A program made the position numbers and the translations under genes. From Bog-473 sp963800725 (GTDB lineage: Bacteria > Actinomycetota > Acidimicrobiia > Acidimicrobiales > RAAP-2), in NCBI GenBank assembly GCA_963800725.1, contig CAWDCE010000017.1:558001-622000 (forward strand): a DNA stretch of 64,000 nucleotides, given 5' to 3'. Under the pieces are notes generated by a model. It saw only the letters and a list, made by a program, of their open reading frames with translations, searched no databases and was not told where the DNA came from. This document shows positions 1 through 7,471 of this stretch, piece after piece; position 1 is the stretch's first letter, and every line of letters begins with the position of its first letter.

Positions 1-515
1 CCGAGGTCGAAGACCAAGACGGTGCGGTCGGAGTCTTCCTTGTCCAGCCCATAGGCCAGTGCGGCTGACGTCGGCTCGTTGATGATGCGGAGCACCTCGA
101 GGCCCACGATGGTGCCGGCCTCTTTGGTCGCGGTGCGTTGCGCGTCGTCGAAGTACGCCGGCACGGTGATGACCGCCTGGGTCACGGTGTCACCGAGGTA
201 GGCCTCGGCGTCGCGCTTGAGCTTGCCCAGGATTCGGGCCGAGATCTCCTGGGAGTTGTACTTCTTCCCGTCGATGTCGACGCTCCAGTTGGTGCCCATG
301 TGGCGCTTGACGGATCGAATGGTCCGGTCGGGGTTGGTGATGGCCTGGCGCTTGGCGACTTCGCCCACCAGCACCTCACCGGTCTTGGAGAACCCGACCA
401 CCGACGGTGTCGTTCGTCCACCTTCGGCGTTGGGGATAACGACGGGCTCACCCGCCTCCATCACGCTGACCACCGAGTTGGTGGTTCCCAAGTCGATTCC
501 TACGGCCTTAGCCAT
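1..515 (-). CDS. dnaK: Chaperone DnaK (Hsp70), N-terminal part, cut by window edge
   Basis: ATP-dependent protein-folding chaperone of the cytoplasm. Only the first 171 residues are present; the gene runs off the left edge. The protein starts MAKAVGIDLGTTNS, the Hsp70 ATPase phosphate-binding loop, and continues with the family segments AVITVPAYFDD and the IINEPTSAALAYG stretch near the edge. The ATG at 515 is supported by an AAGGA ribosome binding site 8 bases upstream. A HAIR-like operator and promoter lie just upstream, and gpmA is divergent. In actinobacteria dnaK normally heads a dnaK-grpE-dnaJ-hspR operon; the rest lies outside this window. Confidence 0.97.
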   Translation of the reverse strand, partial: MAKAVGIDLGTTNSVVSVMEAGEPVVIPNAEGGRTTPSVVGFSKTGEVLVGEVAKRQAITNPDRTIRSVKRHMGTNWSVDIDGKKYNSQEISARILGKLKRDAEAYLGDTVTQAVITVPAYFDDAQRTATKEAGTIVGLEVLRIINEPTSAALAYGLDKEDSDRTVLVFDL

Positions 516-548
516 CTGCAGTCCTTCCAGTCGTTGTGCTTTGCGAAC

Positions 549-579
549 AGTATAACAAACTTGAGTGCCCTAATATCAA
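549..579 (-). promoter_or_regulatory. Probable dnaK promoter (-35/-10)
   Basis: Read on the minus strand, TTGATA (579-574) and TATACT (554-549) resemble -35 and -10 boxes with a 19-base spacer, slightly longer than ideal. Transcription would begin near 542, about 27 bases before the dnaK ATG. The -35 box overlaps the HAIR-like element, which fits repression by HspR. Inferred from motif matching only. Confidence 0.55.
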
Positions 580-580
580 G
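560..580 (-). promoter_or_regulatory. HAIR-like element, candidate HspR operator of dnaK
   Basis: Plus-strand sequence CTTGAGT (560-566), seven bases, then TATCAAG (574-580). The known HAIR consensus bound by the actinobacterial heat-shock repressor HspR is CTTGAGT-N7-ACTCAAG: the left arm is exact and the right arm matches 5 of 7. Placement over the dnaK promoter supports HspR control of this chaperone gene. HspR itself is not in the window. Confidence 0.7.
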
Positions 581-638
581 TTTTCTGAGTTTATAGCCGA
601 CTGGCGGCCCGCCGGGGTGGCAGGCCTACCATGAACGC

Positions 639-1394
639 GTGCTCGATCTGATCCTGTTGCGCCATGGACAGTCCACATGGAACGCCGAGAACCTCTTCAC
701 CGGGTGGGTCGACGTCGACCTAACCGAAAAGGGCGAGACCGAGGCCAGAGCGGGCGGCGAGCTCTTGGCGCACGAGCCCGGGCTGGACCTGCGCATCTTG
801 CACACCTCGGTGCTCACCCGGGCCATCCGCACCGCCGAGCTCGCCCTGGCCGCGGCCGGGCGCTCGTGGCTGCCGGTGCGGCGGGACTGGCGCCTCAACG
901 AGCGCCATTACGGGGATTTGCAGGGGAAGAACAAAGCCCAGGTAAAAGAGCAATTCGGTGACGAACTGCTGGCAGCTTGGCGCCGCAGCTACGCCACCCC
1001 GCCGCCCGAACTCGGGGCGGACAATCCCAATACGGTGGCGGACGACCCGCGCTATCGGGACCTCGATCCGGCCGACATCCCAACGACCGAGTGCCTGGCG
1101 GACGTGGTGCGCCGGGTCCTGCCCTACTTCGAGTCAGCCATCGTGCCCGACCTGCGCCAGACGAGCGAGACCGCCAGTGCGGTCCTCGTCGTCGCCCACG
1201 GCAACAGCATCCGGGGGTTGCGCAAGCACATCGAGGGCATCGCCGATGCCGACATCGTCGGACTCGAGATCCCGACCGGCATCCCGTTCCGGTACCTGCT
1301 CGGCGAGGATCTCAGTGTGCACTCGGCCACCTACCTCGGTGACCCCGCAGCAGCTGCCGCCGCCGCCAGTGCGGTCGCTCGCCAGGCCGGCTAG
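639..1394 (+). CDS. gpmA: 2,3-bisphosphoglycerate-dependent phosphoglycerate mutase
   Basis: Interconverts 3- and 2-phosphoglycerate in glycolysis and gluconeogenesis. The 251-residue protein has the family signature LILLRHGQSTWN at residues 4-15 with the phosphorylated His, the acid residue in RLNERHYG near residue 88, and the second catalytic His in VVAHGNSIRGL near residue 186. Length is normal for the dPGM family. The start is GTG at 639; an ATG at 631 is in another frame. It is divergent from dnaK and convergent with glnK, with a strong hairpin in the gap after it. Confidence 0.95.
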   Translation: MLDLILLRHGQSTWNAENLFTGWVDVDLTEKGETEARAGGELLAHEPGLDLRILHTSVLTRAIRTAELALAAAGRSWLPVRRDWRLNERHYGDLQGKNKAQVKEQFGDELLAAWRRSYATPPPELGADNPNTVADDPRYRDLDPADIPTTECLADVVRRVLPYFESAIVPDLRQTSETASAVLVVAHGNSIRGLRKHIEGIADADIVGLEIPTGIPFRYLLGEDLSVHSATYLGDPAAAAAAASAVARQAG

Positions 1395-1436
1395 CTGGGG
1401 AGGGTAGCCAGCCAGTCTGGCAAGCGGTTACGGCGG

Positions 1437-1468
1437 CGGGTCGGAGCGCCTCGCCGCGCTCCGACCCG
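1437..1468. terminator. Bidirectional hairpin terminator between gpmA and glnK
   Basis: A perfect 12-bp stem, CGGGTCGGAGCG (1437-1448) and CGCTCCGACCCG (1457-1468), with an 8-base loop, lies between the convergent gpmA and glnK stops. There is no clear T run on either strand, so it is called from the stem and its position. Confidence 0.75.
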
Positions 1469-1478
1469 GCCGATCCGT

Positions 1479-1817
1479 CTACAGGGCTTCGGCCCCGCGT
1501 TCTCCGGTGCGGACCCGCACCACGGTCTCGACTGGGATGACCCAGACTTTCCCGTCGCCGATCTTCCCGGTGGCCGCGGTGGTCACGATGGCGTCGACGA
1601 CCTCTTCGACCTGCGCATCGTCGACCAGGACCTCGATGCGGATCTTCGGGACGAAGTCCACCTCGTACTCCGCACCTCGGTAGACCTCGGTGTGGCCACG
1701 TTGGCGTCCGAACCCCTGAGACTCGGTCAGGGTCATCCCCTGGACCCCGATGTTCTTCAGGACCTCCTTGACGTCATCGAGTTTGAACGGCTTGAGGACA
1801 GCTACCACGAGCTTCAC
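1479..1817 (-). CDS. glnK: Nitrogen regulatory protein P-II (GlnK/GlnB)
   Basis: Trimeric signal protein that reports 2-oxoglutarate/ATP status and gates the ammonium channel. The 112-residue protein has the normal length. The T-loop around residues 37-55 contains Tyr51 (RGAEYEVDF), the position modified by uridylylation or adenylylation in this family, and the C-terminal signature TGKIGDGKVWV. It lies 68 bases downstream of amtB on the same strand, the usual amtB-glnK pair, so its main partner is probably that channel. The modifying enzyme GlnD is not in the window. Confidence 0.96.
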   Translation of the reverse strand: MKLVVAVLKPFKLDDVKEVLKNIGVQGMTLTESQGFGRQRGHTEVYRGAEYEVDFVPKIRIEVLVDDAQVEEVVDAIVTTAATGKIGDGKVWVIPVETVVRVRTGERGAEAL

Positions 1818-1885
1818 CCTCGTGCTCCCTTCGGTTGCGATTGATTTGAAATCTCTTGCTTACGGTACCGGTCGTGCGCCACGGG

Positions 1886-3289
1886 CTACTCGGCTCCGCT
1901 GCTCGCCATGGCCGACACCCGCTCGGCGAAGGTCTCTTGTGGGTAGGCCTCCTCTTCGTGGATGGCGACGTCACCGATCTCGAGCGCCTCGTCCTTCTCC
2001 CGCAAGCCACGGCAGATGAACTTGGTGATGTAGAGCAAGATCGTGCTCGCCACCGCCGTGTAGATGATGATCCACACCGCGGCGAGGAACTGCTCCCAGA
2101 ACTGGTGCCAGCTGTGGGTGTAGAACCAGCCCGAGACCACGAAGGACGGGGTGCCGTGGGTGCCGATGTATTCGACCATCCCCGGGTCGGCCAACAGGCC
2201 GACCAAGAGACCACCGAGCAAGCCGGCGATGCCGTGGGTATAGACGACACCGAGGGCGTCGTCGACCTTGGAGAACGGCCGGACCTTGGAGAGGTAGTTC
2301 CACGCCACCCAGACAACGCCCGAGCAGACCACGCCGACGATCAGGGCGCCGTAGCCGTCGACCCAGCCAGCCGAAGGGGTGATCCCCACCAACCCGCAGA
2401 TCATGCCGTTGATAGCTCCCAAGAACGTCGCCTTATGCGACTTGGTGAAGAGCATGTCGAACGCCACCCAGGTCATGAGCGCCGCCGCCGTCGCCAGGTT
2501 TGTGTTGAGCACGGCGGAGGCCGCGTCGATCCCGGCGTAGAAGGGGTCACCACCGTTGAACCCGTTCCAACCCAGCCACAAGATGCCTGCGCCGACCGCC
2601 ACCATCATCAAGTTGTTGGGCACCCCGTGCAGGCGGTCGCGGGCCAGGCGGGGTCCGACGATCGCCGCAGCGACGAATGCGGTGACACCGGCGGCCAGGT
2701 GGATGACGTATCCACCCGAGTAGTCGACCGCGCCGTGCTGGGCCAAGAAGCCGCCGCCCCACAAGAGCTTGGCGTTGACCGTGTAGACGAAGGTGATCCA
2801 CAGCGGCACGAACAACATCCAGGCCTTGAACTTCATGCGGCCGATGATGCCGCCGAGGAACAAGAGCGGGGTGATGGCCGCGAACACCACTTGGAAGTAC
2901 GCGAACGTCGCTGTCGGATAATGGAAGGCGATGGCCGTATTCGCCCCCGACACTGTCTGGTTCTGTTCACCAAAGTGACTGGTGATCGGGTAGAAGTGGC
3001 CCCACATATTGGCGAACCAACCGGTGCCTTGGGCCCCGAACAAATCGTTGGCCGGGCCAAATCCCAGGTTGTATGCCCAGAGCGCCCAGATGATGATCAC
3101 CGTGCTGAAGCCGACGAAGGCCATGAGCATGGTGTTGATCACCCACTTACGCTGGACAAGTCCGCCGTAGAGGACCGCGATACCCGGAAGGCTCATGAGG
3201 CCGACCAAAGTCGCCGCCACCAGCTGCCAGGTGTTGTCGCCCGAATTCAGCCAACTCGGGTACGGGATGAATGTTGCCGCTGCTAGCAC
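1886..3289 (-). CDS. amtB: Ammonium transporter AmtB
   Basis: Trimeric inner-membrane channel for ammonium uptake. The 467-residue product is hydrophobic throughout, with about eleven predicted membrane segments. The two conserved pore histidines are visible in VIHLAAG near residue 197 and in YTHGIAGLLGG near residue 352. An early segment reads LPGIAVLYGGLV, typical of the family. The C-terminal tail after residue 430 is charged and cytoplasmic, where PII proteins dock. It forms an operon with glnK downstream. I looked for a GlnR-type box upstream and saw no convincing one. Confidence 0.96.
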   Translation of the reverse strand: MLAAATFIPYPSWLNSGDNTWQLVAATLVGLMSLPGIAVLYGGLVQRKWVINTMLMAFVGFSTVIIIWALWAYNLGFGPANDLFGAQGTGWFANMWGHFYPITSHFGEQNQTVSGANTAIAFHYPTATFAYFQVVFAAITPLLFLGGIIGRMKFKAWMLFVPLWITFVYTVNAKLLWGGGFLAQHGAVDYSGGYVIHLAAGVTAFVAAAIVGPRLARDRLHGVPNNLMMVAVGAGILWLGWNGFNGGDPFYAGIDAASAVLNTNLATAAALMTWVAFDMLFTKSHKATFLGAINGMICGLVGITPSAGWVDGYGALIVGVVCSGVVWVAWNYLSKVRPFSKVDDALGVVYTHGIAGLLGGLLVGLLADPGMVEYIGTHGTPSFVVSGWFYTHSWHQFWEQFLAAVWIIIYTAVASTILLYITKFICRGLREKDEALEIGDVAIHEEEAYPQETFAERVSAMASSGAE

Positions 3290-3460
3290 TAGTCGGTGCC
3301 CCTTTCACGGTGTTTGCCGGTTAACCCTCCAACCCGCTCGGCGAGTAGCAGGAAGTCCCCGGACATCGTTGTGCCGGGGTCAGTATGGGCAGTAGGGATT
3401 TCCCTGGGGCTACGCGCGTGTTACCAGCATGTGAACAAGGCGCGGGAGTAGCCTCTCGCC

Positions 3461-3880
3461 ATGACTACAGATGGCCACGGCATCGACCTCTCGAAGATCT
3501 GGCTGTTCTCGACCTCATCGGCCAAAGACCTCCGCGTCATTCGAAAAGCGCTCGAAGAGGCCACGGTGCCGCCGGGTCGCGTGCTGTGCGAGCAGGGGAC
3601 GATCGGTCGAATTCTTCCTGATCGTCGACGGCACCGCCACGGTGAAGAAGAACAACCGCAAGACCGCCACCCTCGGCCCGGGGCAGTACTTCGGCGAACT
3701 CGCACTGCTCGATCGCCGGCCCCGTTCGGCCACTGTGGTCTCGGACACCGAGATGACGCTCCTTATCCTCGGGCAGCGCCAGTTCAACGGCGTGCTCGAC
3801 GCCGTCCCCGCGTCTCGCGCAAGATGTTGGCCGCCATGGCGACCCGACTGCGTGAAGCCGACGAGCGGGCCTTCCACTAA
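3461..3880 (+). CDS. Cyclic-nucleotide-binding domain protein, two frameshifts
   Basis: Single cNMP-binding (Crp/PKA regulatory type) domain without a visible DNA-binding domain, about 140 residues. Three frames have to be joined. The N-terminus MTTDGHGIDLSKIWLFSTSS starts at the ATG at 3461. The core EFFLIVDGTATVKKN, GPGQYFGELALLDRRPRSAT carries the phosphate-binding cassette. The end KMLAAMATRLREADE reaches the TAA at 3878-3880. The frame changes lie near 3608-3612 and 3808-3815 and are each repaired by one inserted or removed base (for example a lost G in CCCCGCG near 3811). Probably a sequencing error, not a decayed gene. Partner unknown. Confidence 0.8.
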   Translation: MTTDGHGIDLSKIWLFSTSSAKDLRVIRKALEEATVPPGRVLCEQGTIGRILPDRRRHRHGEEEQPQDRHPRPGAVLRRTRTARSPAPFGHCGLGHRDDAPYPRAAPVQRRARRRPRVSRKMLAAMATRLREADERAFH

Positions 3881-3969
3881 GGGCCAGCACGCGACGGTCC
3901 GCGCCCTCGGCGGGGTGCGATGGAAGAATCACGGGGTTCGGTATTCCTCGCCAATCCCCGGAGGTCGCA

Positions 3970-4707
3970 ATGTCCTTGTATAGAAAGCTCGGTGCCGAGT
4001 TCTTGGGCACCGGCATCTTGGTGTTCATCGCCGTCGGGACCGCGACCGAGTCTTTCGGTTTCAAGTTGTTCGGGCTCAGCTATGCCGCAGGCGTCGCCGC
4101 CACGGCCCTGGCGTTCGGTTTGGTCCTCATCGCGCTCGTCTACGCCATCGGCCCGGTGTCGGGCTGTCACGTCAATCCCGCCGTCACGATGGGCTTCATC
4201 ACCTCGGGTCGGATGAAGCTGGGCGAAGGGGTGGCCTACATGGTGGCCCAGGTGGTCGGGGCCATTGGGGGCGCCTACCTCCTCTTCGCCGTCATGTTGC
4301 AGATCCCGAGCTACCACAAGCAGATCCAAGGGCTCGGTGCCGACGGCTACGGCAAGAACTCCCATCTCCTCTTGAGCCAGGGGGGCGCCTTCTTGGTCGA
4401 GGTGGTCATCACCTTCGTCTTCGTGTCCGTCGTCCTCTTCGCCACCCACAAGGCGGCCATCCAGGGTCTAGCCGGCGTGGCCATTGGTATGGCGCTGGTC
4501 GTCGTGCACCTCATTGGTATTCCGCTGACGGGGACCTCGGTCAACCCGGCCCGCAGCATCGGGCCGGCCCTGGTGGTCGGCGGTTCCTACCTGAGCCAGC
4601 TGTGGTTGTTCATCGTGGCCCCACTGGTCGGGGCGATCATCGCCGCGGTGGTGCACATGGTGATTGCCGATCGTTCGGCTGACGTCTCGGTCGTCGACGT
4701 CGACTGA
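3970..4707 (+). CDS. Aquaporin/MIP-family channel
   Basis: Membrane channel for water or small neutral solutes. The 245-residue protein has six hydrophobic segments and both half-helix NPA motifs: CHVNPAVT near residue 60 and TSVNPARSIGPA near residue 180. An Arg follows the second NPA, as in the selectivity filter of the family. A cysteine precedes the first motif (SGCHVNPAV) where Ala is more usual. Its length is closer to AqpZ-type water channels than to longer GlpF proteins, but selectivity cannot be called. Its TGA overlaps the ATG of the next gene by one base (TGATG). Confidence 0.93.
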   Translation: MSLYRKLGAEFLGTGILVFIAVGTATESFGFKLFGLSYAAGVAATALAFGLVLIALVYAIGPVSGCHVNPAVTMGFITSGRMKLGEGVAYMVAQVVGAIGGAYLLFAVMLQIPSYHKQIQGLGADGYGKNSHLLLSQGGAFLVEVVITFVFVSVVLFATHKAAIQGLAGVAIGMALVVVHLIGIPLTGTSVNPARSIGPALVVGGSYLSQLWLFIVAPLVGAIIAAVVHMVIADRSADVSVVDVD

Positions 4708-5129
4708 TGGACCTCGAGGCGGCGATCGACTTTGCCCGCACCAGGCGCGAGGCGGTACTCGTCACCATCAAAAGCGACGGCCGGCCGCAACTCTCGAACA
4801 TCTTCTATTTCATGGAGTCGAGCGACGCCGCCACCATCTCGATCACCAACACCCGGGCCAAGACGGTCAACCTGCGCCGCGACCCGCGGGCGTCGCTCTA
4901 CGTCCACGGCGACAGCTTCTTCGAGTGGGTCGTCCTCGAAGGGATCGCCGACCTCTCCGCGGTCGCCGCGGACCCGCACGACGACACCGTGAACCGCTTG
5001 GTCGCCTACTACCGGGCCGGGATGGGCGAGGAGCACCCCAACTGGGACGAATTCCGCACCGCCATGGTCGATGATCAGCGACTGGTGCTGACCCTGAACT
5101 TCGAGCGGGCCTACGGCCTGGTGGCTTAG
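4707..5129 (+). CDS. PPOX-class F420-dependent oxidoreductase-like protein
   Basis: Small split-barrel flavin/F420-binding protein of 140 residues. The family pattern is visible: an N-terminal RREAVLVTIKSDGRPQLSNI strand pair, then KTVNLRRDPRASLYV, and FFEWVVLEGIADLS. Members usually bind coenzyme F420 or FMN and act on unknown substrates. It is translationally coupled to the aquaporin gene by a one-base overlap and ends convergently with the Fe-S oxidoreductase (stops overlap by 3 bases). A second PPOX gene lies at 17.1-17.6 kb. Substrate unknown. Confidence 0.88.
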   Translation: MDLEAAIDFARTRREAVLVTIKSDGRPQLSNIFYFMESSDAATISITNTRAKTVNLRRDPRASLYVHGDSFFEWVVLEGIADLSAVAADPHDDTVNRLVAYYRAGMGEEHPNWDEFRTAMVDDQRLVLTLNFERAYGLVA

Positions 5130-7159
5130 ACCACCTGGTCGGCTTTGCGCAGTGATTCCTCGACCAGCTGGGAGAGGTCCATCACCCGCACGTCATCCTC
5201 TTTGGCGTGGGCCCGCACGGCATCGTCGAGCATGATCATGCAGTAAGGGCAGGCGGTCGAGACGACGTCGGCTCCGGTCCCGAGCGCCTCTTCGGTGCGT
5301 TCCATGTTGACCCGCTTGCCGATGTTCTCCTCGAGCCACATGCGCGCCCCGCCGGCTCCGCAGCAAAAGCCCCGCTCCTTGCAGCGCCGCATCTCGACCT
5401 GTTCGACGCCCGGAATGGCGCTGAGCACCGTGCGCGGTTCCTCGATGACCCGGTTGTGGCGGCCGAGGTAACACGGGTCGTGATAGGTGACCTTGCCCTT
5501 GTAGCCGGTCCCGGGTACGAGCTTGCCGGACTTGACCAGATGCTCGAGCAATTCGGCGTGATGGATGACCTCGTAGCTGCCCCCGAGCGAGGGGTATTCG
5601 TTCTTGATGGTGTTGAAGCAGTGGGGGCAGCTCGCGATGATCTTGGTGGCCCCGGCCTCGTCGAGGGTGGCGATATTCATCCGCCCTTGTTCCTGGTAGA
5701 GGTACTCGTTGCCGAGTCGGCGCACCGGGTCGCCCGTGCACGATTCCTTGGGTCCCAAGATCCCGAACGTGACACCGGCACGGTGCAGCATGCGCGCCGT
5801 GGCCTGGACGCCCTTGCGGGCGCGCTCGTCGAGGGCGCCGGCGCAGCCGACCCAGTAGAGGTACTCGATGTCGTCGGGGATGGTGCCGGTGATCACCGGG
5901 ATCTCGAAGTCGAGGGTCTCGGTCCACTCGGTCCGCTTGGCCTGCCCGAGGCCCCACGGGTCGCCCTGGTTCTCGACGTTGCGCAGCATCAGGCCGGCTT
6001 CGGAGGGGAATTCGGACTCCATGAGGACCTGATAGCGGCGCATGTCGACGATGGCGTCGATGTGTTCGATGTCGACCGGGCACTCCTCCACGCAGGCACC
6101 GCACGTGGTGCACGACCACAAGACGTCGGGGTCGATCACATTGGGGACCAGCGCGGTGAAATCGCCCTCTCCGGTGAGCAGCGGGGTGGCCGAGGCGAAC
6201 ATGTTGTCGCGCAGGTTCATGATCAAGAGCTTCGGTGATAGCGGCTTTTCGGTGTTCCAGGCCGGGCAGACGGACTGGCAGCGCCCGCACTCGGTGCACG
6301 TGGCGAAATCGAGCATCTGCTTCCAGCTGAAGTGGCCGATTTCCCCGACCCCGAACACGGTGTCCTCGTCGATGTTCTCCATGTCCATGTCGGGCGTCTT
6401 GTCGAGCGCTCCGAGAGCCCGGGGGCGCCGTGAGAAGGCCACATTGATGGGGGCCATGAAGATGTGCAGGTGCTTCGAATACGACACGAAGACCAAGAAC
6501 CCGGTGATCACGGCGATGTTGAGGATCAAGAAGGTGGTCTCGATGACGCTGTTGACGCCCTCGCCGAGGGGAGCCAGCCAGTCCGCCACCGTGTGCGACG
6601 CAAAGGCGCCCCAGTTGTAGGGGAAGTTCCCGGTGTTGATCTGGGCGGCGCGGTACATGATCAAGGTGATGATCACGCCGGCGATCATGAGGAGCACCAG
6701 CCAGGCCGCCCCGGTGTGCGACCCGTAGAAGCGCGATTGGCGGTGCTTCTTGGCCGGGGCGTTCTTGACCCGGATGATGGCGAAGACGGCGAGGGCGACC
6801 AGCACGGCCACGGCGAAGAAGTCCTCGATGAAGCCGATCCAGTCCCAAGTCCCAATGAGGGGGATGTGGAAGTCCCGGTCGAACAGGGACCCGTAGGCCT
6901 CGATGATCGTCAACAACAAGACGGTGAAGCCCCACATCGTAAAGAAGTGGGCCAGTCCCGGCACGGTCCACTTCAAGAGCTTGCGTTGCCCGGCTACCTC
7001 GGTGACCTCGGCCTCAGCTTTGGGGCGGAGACTCCCCCGCGTGCGCTTGGGTGCCGGTTGACCGCTGCGGATCAACCGGGACAGCCAACCGAACCTCCGA
7101 CCGGCGATGACGAAGCACACCACGGTGACGCCAAGGCCCAAGATGATCCTGATCAGCAC
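5126..7159 (-). CDS. Membrane Fe-S oxidoreductase, EtfD/heterodisulfide reductase-like
   Basis: 677-residue protein with an N-terminal membrane part (about residues 1-240, roughly five to six helices, resembling a nitrate-reductase gamma subunit), then two 4Fe-4S motifs CTECGRCQSVCP near 286 and CTTCGACVEECP near 351. Two CCG (heterodisulfide-reductase D) domains follow, with Cys motifs CPHCFN, HDPCYLGRH, GFCCGAGGARM and CPYCMIM. This architecture matches the actinobacterial Rv0338c/EtfD family, which passes electrons from electron-transfer flavoprotein to the quinone pool during fatty-acid oxidation. No etfAB gene is nearby, so the ETF role is inferred from family. Start ATG at 7159. Confidence 0.88.
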   Translation of the reverse strand: MLIRIILGLGVTVVCFVIAGRRFGWLSRLIRSGQPAPKRTRGSLRPKAEAEVTEVAGQRKLLKWTVPGLAHFFTMWGFTVLLLTIIEAYGSLFDRDFHIPLIGTWDWIGFIEDFFAVAVLVALAVFAIIRVKNAPAKKHRQSRFYGSHTGAAWLVLLMIAGVIITLIMYRAAQINTGNFPYNWGAFASHTVADWLAPLGEGVNSVIETTFLILNIAVITGFLVFVSYSKHLHIFMAPINVAFSRRPRALGALDKTPDMDMENIDEDTVFGVGEIGHFSWKQMLDFATCTECGRCQSVCPAWNTEKPLSPKLLIMNLRDNMFASATPLLTGEGDFTALVPNVIDPDVLWSCTTCGACVEECPVDIEHIDAIVDMRRYQVLMESEFPSEAGLMLRNVENQGDPWGLGQAKRTEWTETLDFEIPVITGTIPDDIEYLYWVGCAGALDERARKGVQATARMLHRAGVTFGILGPKESCTGDPVRRLGNEYLYQEQGRMNIATLDEAGATKIIASCPHCFNTIKNEYPSLGGSYEVIHHAELLEHLVKSGKLVPGTGYKGKVTYHDPCYLGRHNRVIEEPRTVLSAIPGVEQVEMRRCKERGFCCGAGGARMWLEENIGKRVNMERTEEALGTGADVVSTACPYCMIMLDDAVRAHAKEDDVRVMDLSQLVEESLRKADQVV

Positions 7160-7261
7160 GGACGCTCCTCACGAGTTCTCGTAGTGCAATGGACGGTGGC
7201 CGGACTCATACCCGCCACCTGGGATTTACATGCCGGACAGACGATAGTGTGACTGACGCTC

Positions 7262-7332
7262 GCGGGCGTAGTTCAGAGGCAGAACATCAGCTTCCCAAGC
7301 TGAGAACGCGAGTTCGATTCTCGTCGCCCGCT
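7262..7332 (+). tRNA. tRNA-Gly (anticodon CCC)
   Basis: A full cloverleaf can be drawn. The acceptor stem pairs GCGGGCG (7262-7268) with CGCCCGC (7325-7331), with discriminator T at 7332. The anticodon stem is TCAGC/GCTGA with loop TTCCCAA, so the anticodon is CCC at 7294-7296 (reads GGG). The T-arm is CGAGTTCGATTCTCG. The 3' CCA is not encoded. The gene is on the plus strand between the divergent Fe-S protein gene and the glycosyltransferase gene. Confidence 0.95.
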
Positions 7333-7471
7333 CTCATCAGATCGCCAGCTCCGGCCGAAGTCCCGGTAGCTTCACCACACCGCGGCACCGGCACCGGCAC
7401 GCTTTGGACGCGCCTGGCGGCCGTCGGCTTTTGCTCTCCGACGATGCCGCCATTGGGCCTGGGCCGCCCGG

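Noticed and set aside
631..640. ATG at 631 as the gpmA start
   Set aside because: It is out of frame with LILLRHGQSTWN; GTG at 639 is in frame.
1856..3286. Long plus-strand open frame of 476 residues opposite amtB
   Set aside because: Antisense to a well conserved gene; its translation is His/Arg/Asp-rich with no family similarity.
3290..3460. GlnR box upstream of amtB
   Set aside because: A GTTAAC-like stretch is present but the second half-site does not match the consensus and spacing.
5193..6971. 592-residue frame on the same strand as the Fe-S oxidoreductase
   Set aside because: Shifted frame of the real gene; no conserved motif, strongly Arg/His-rich.
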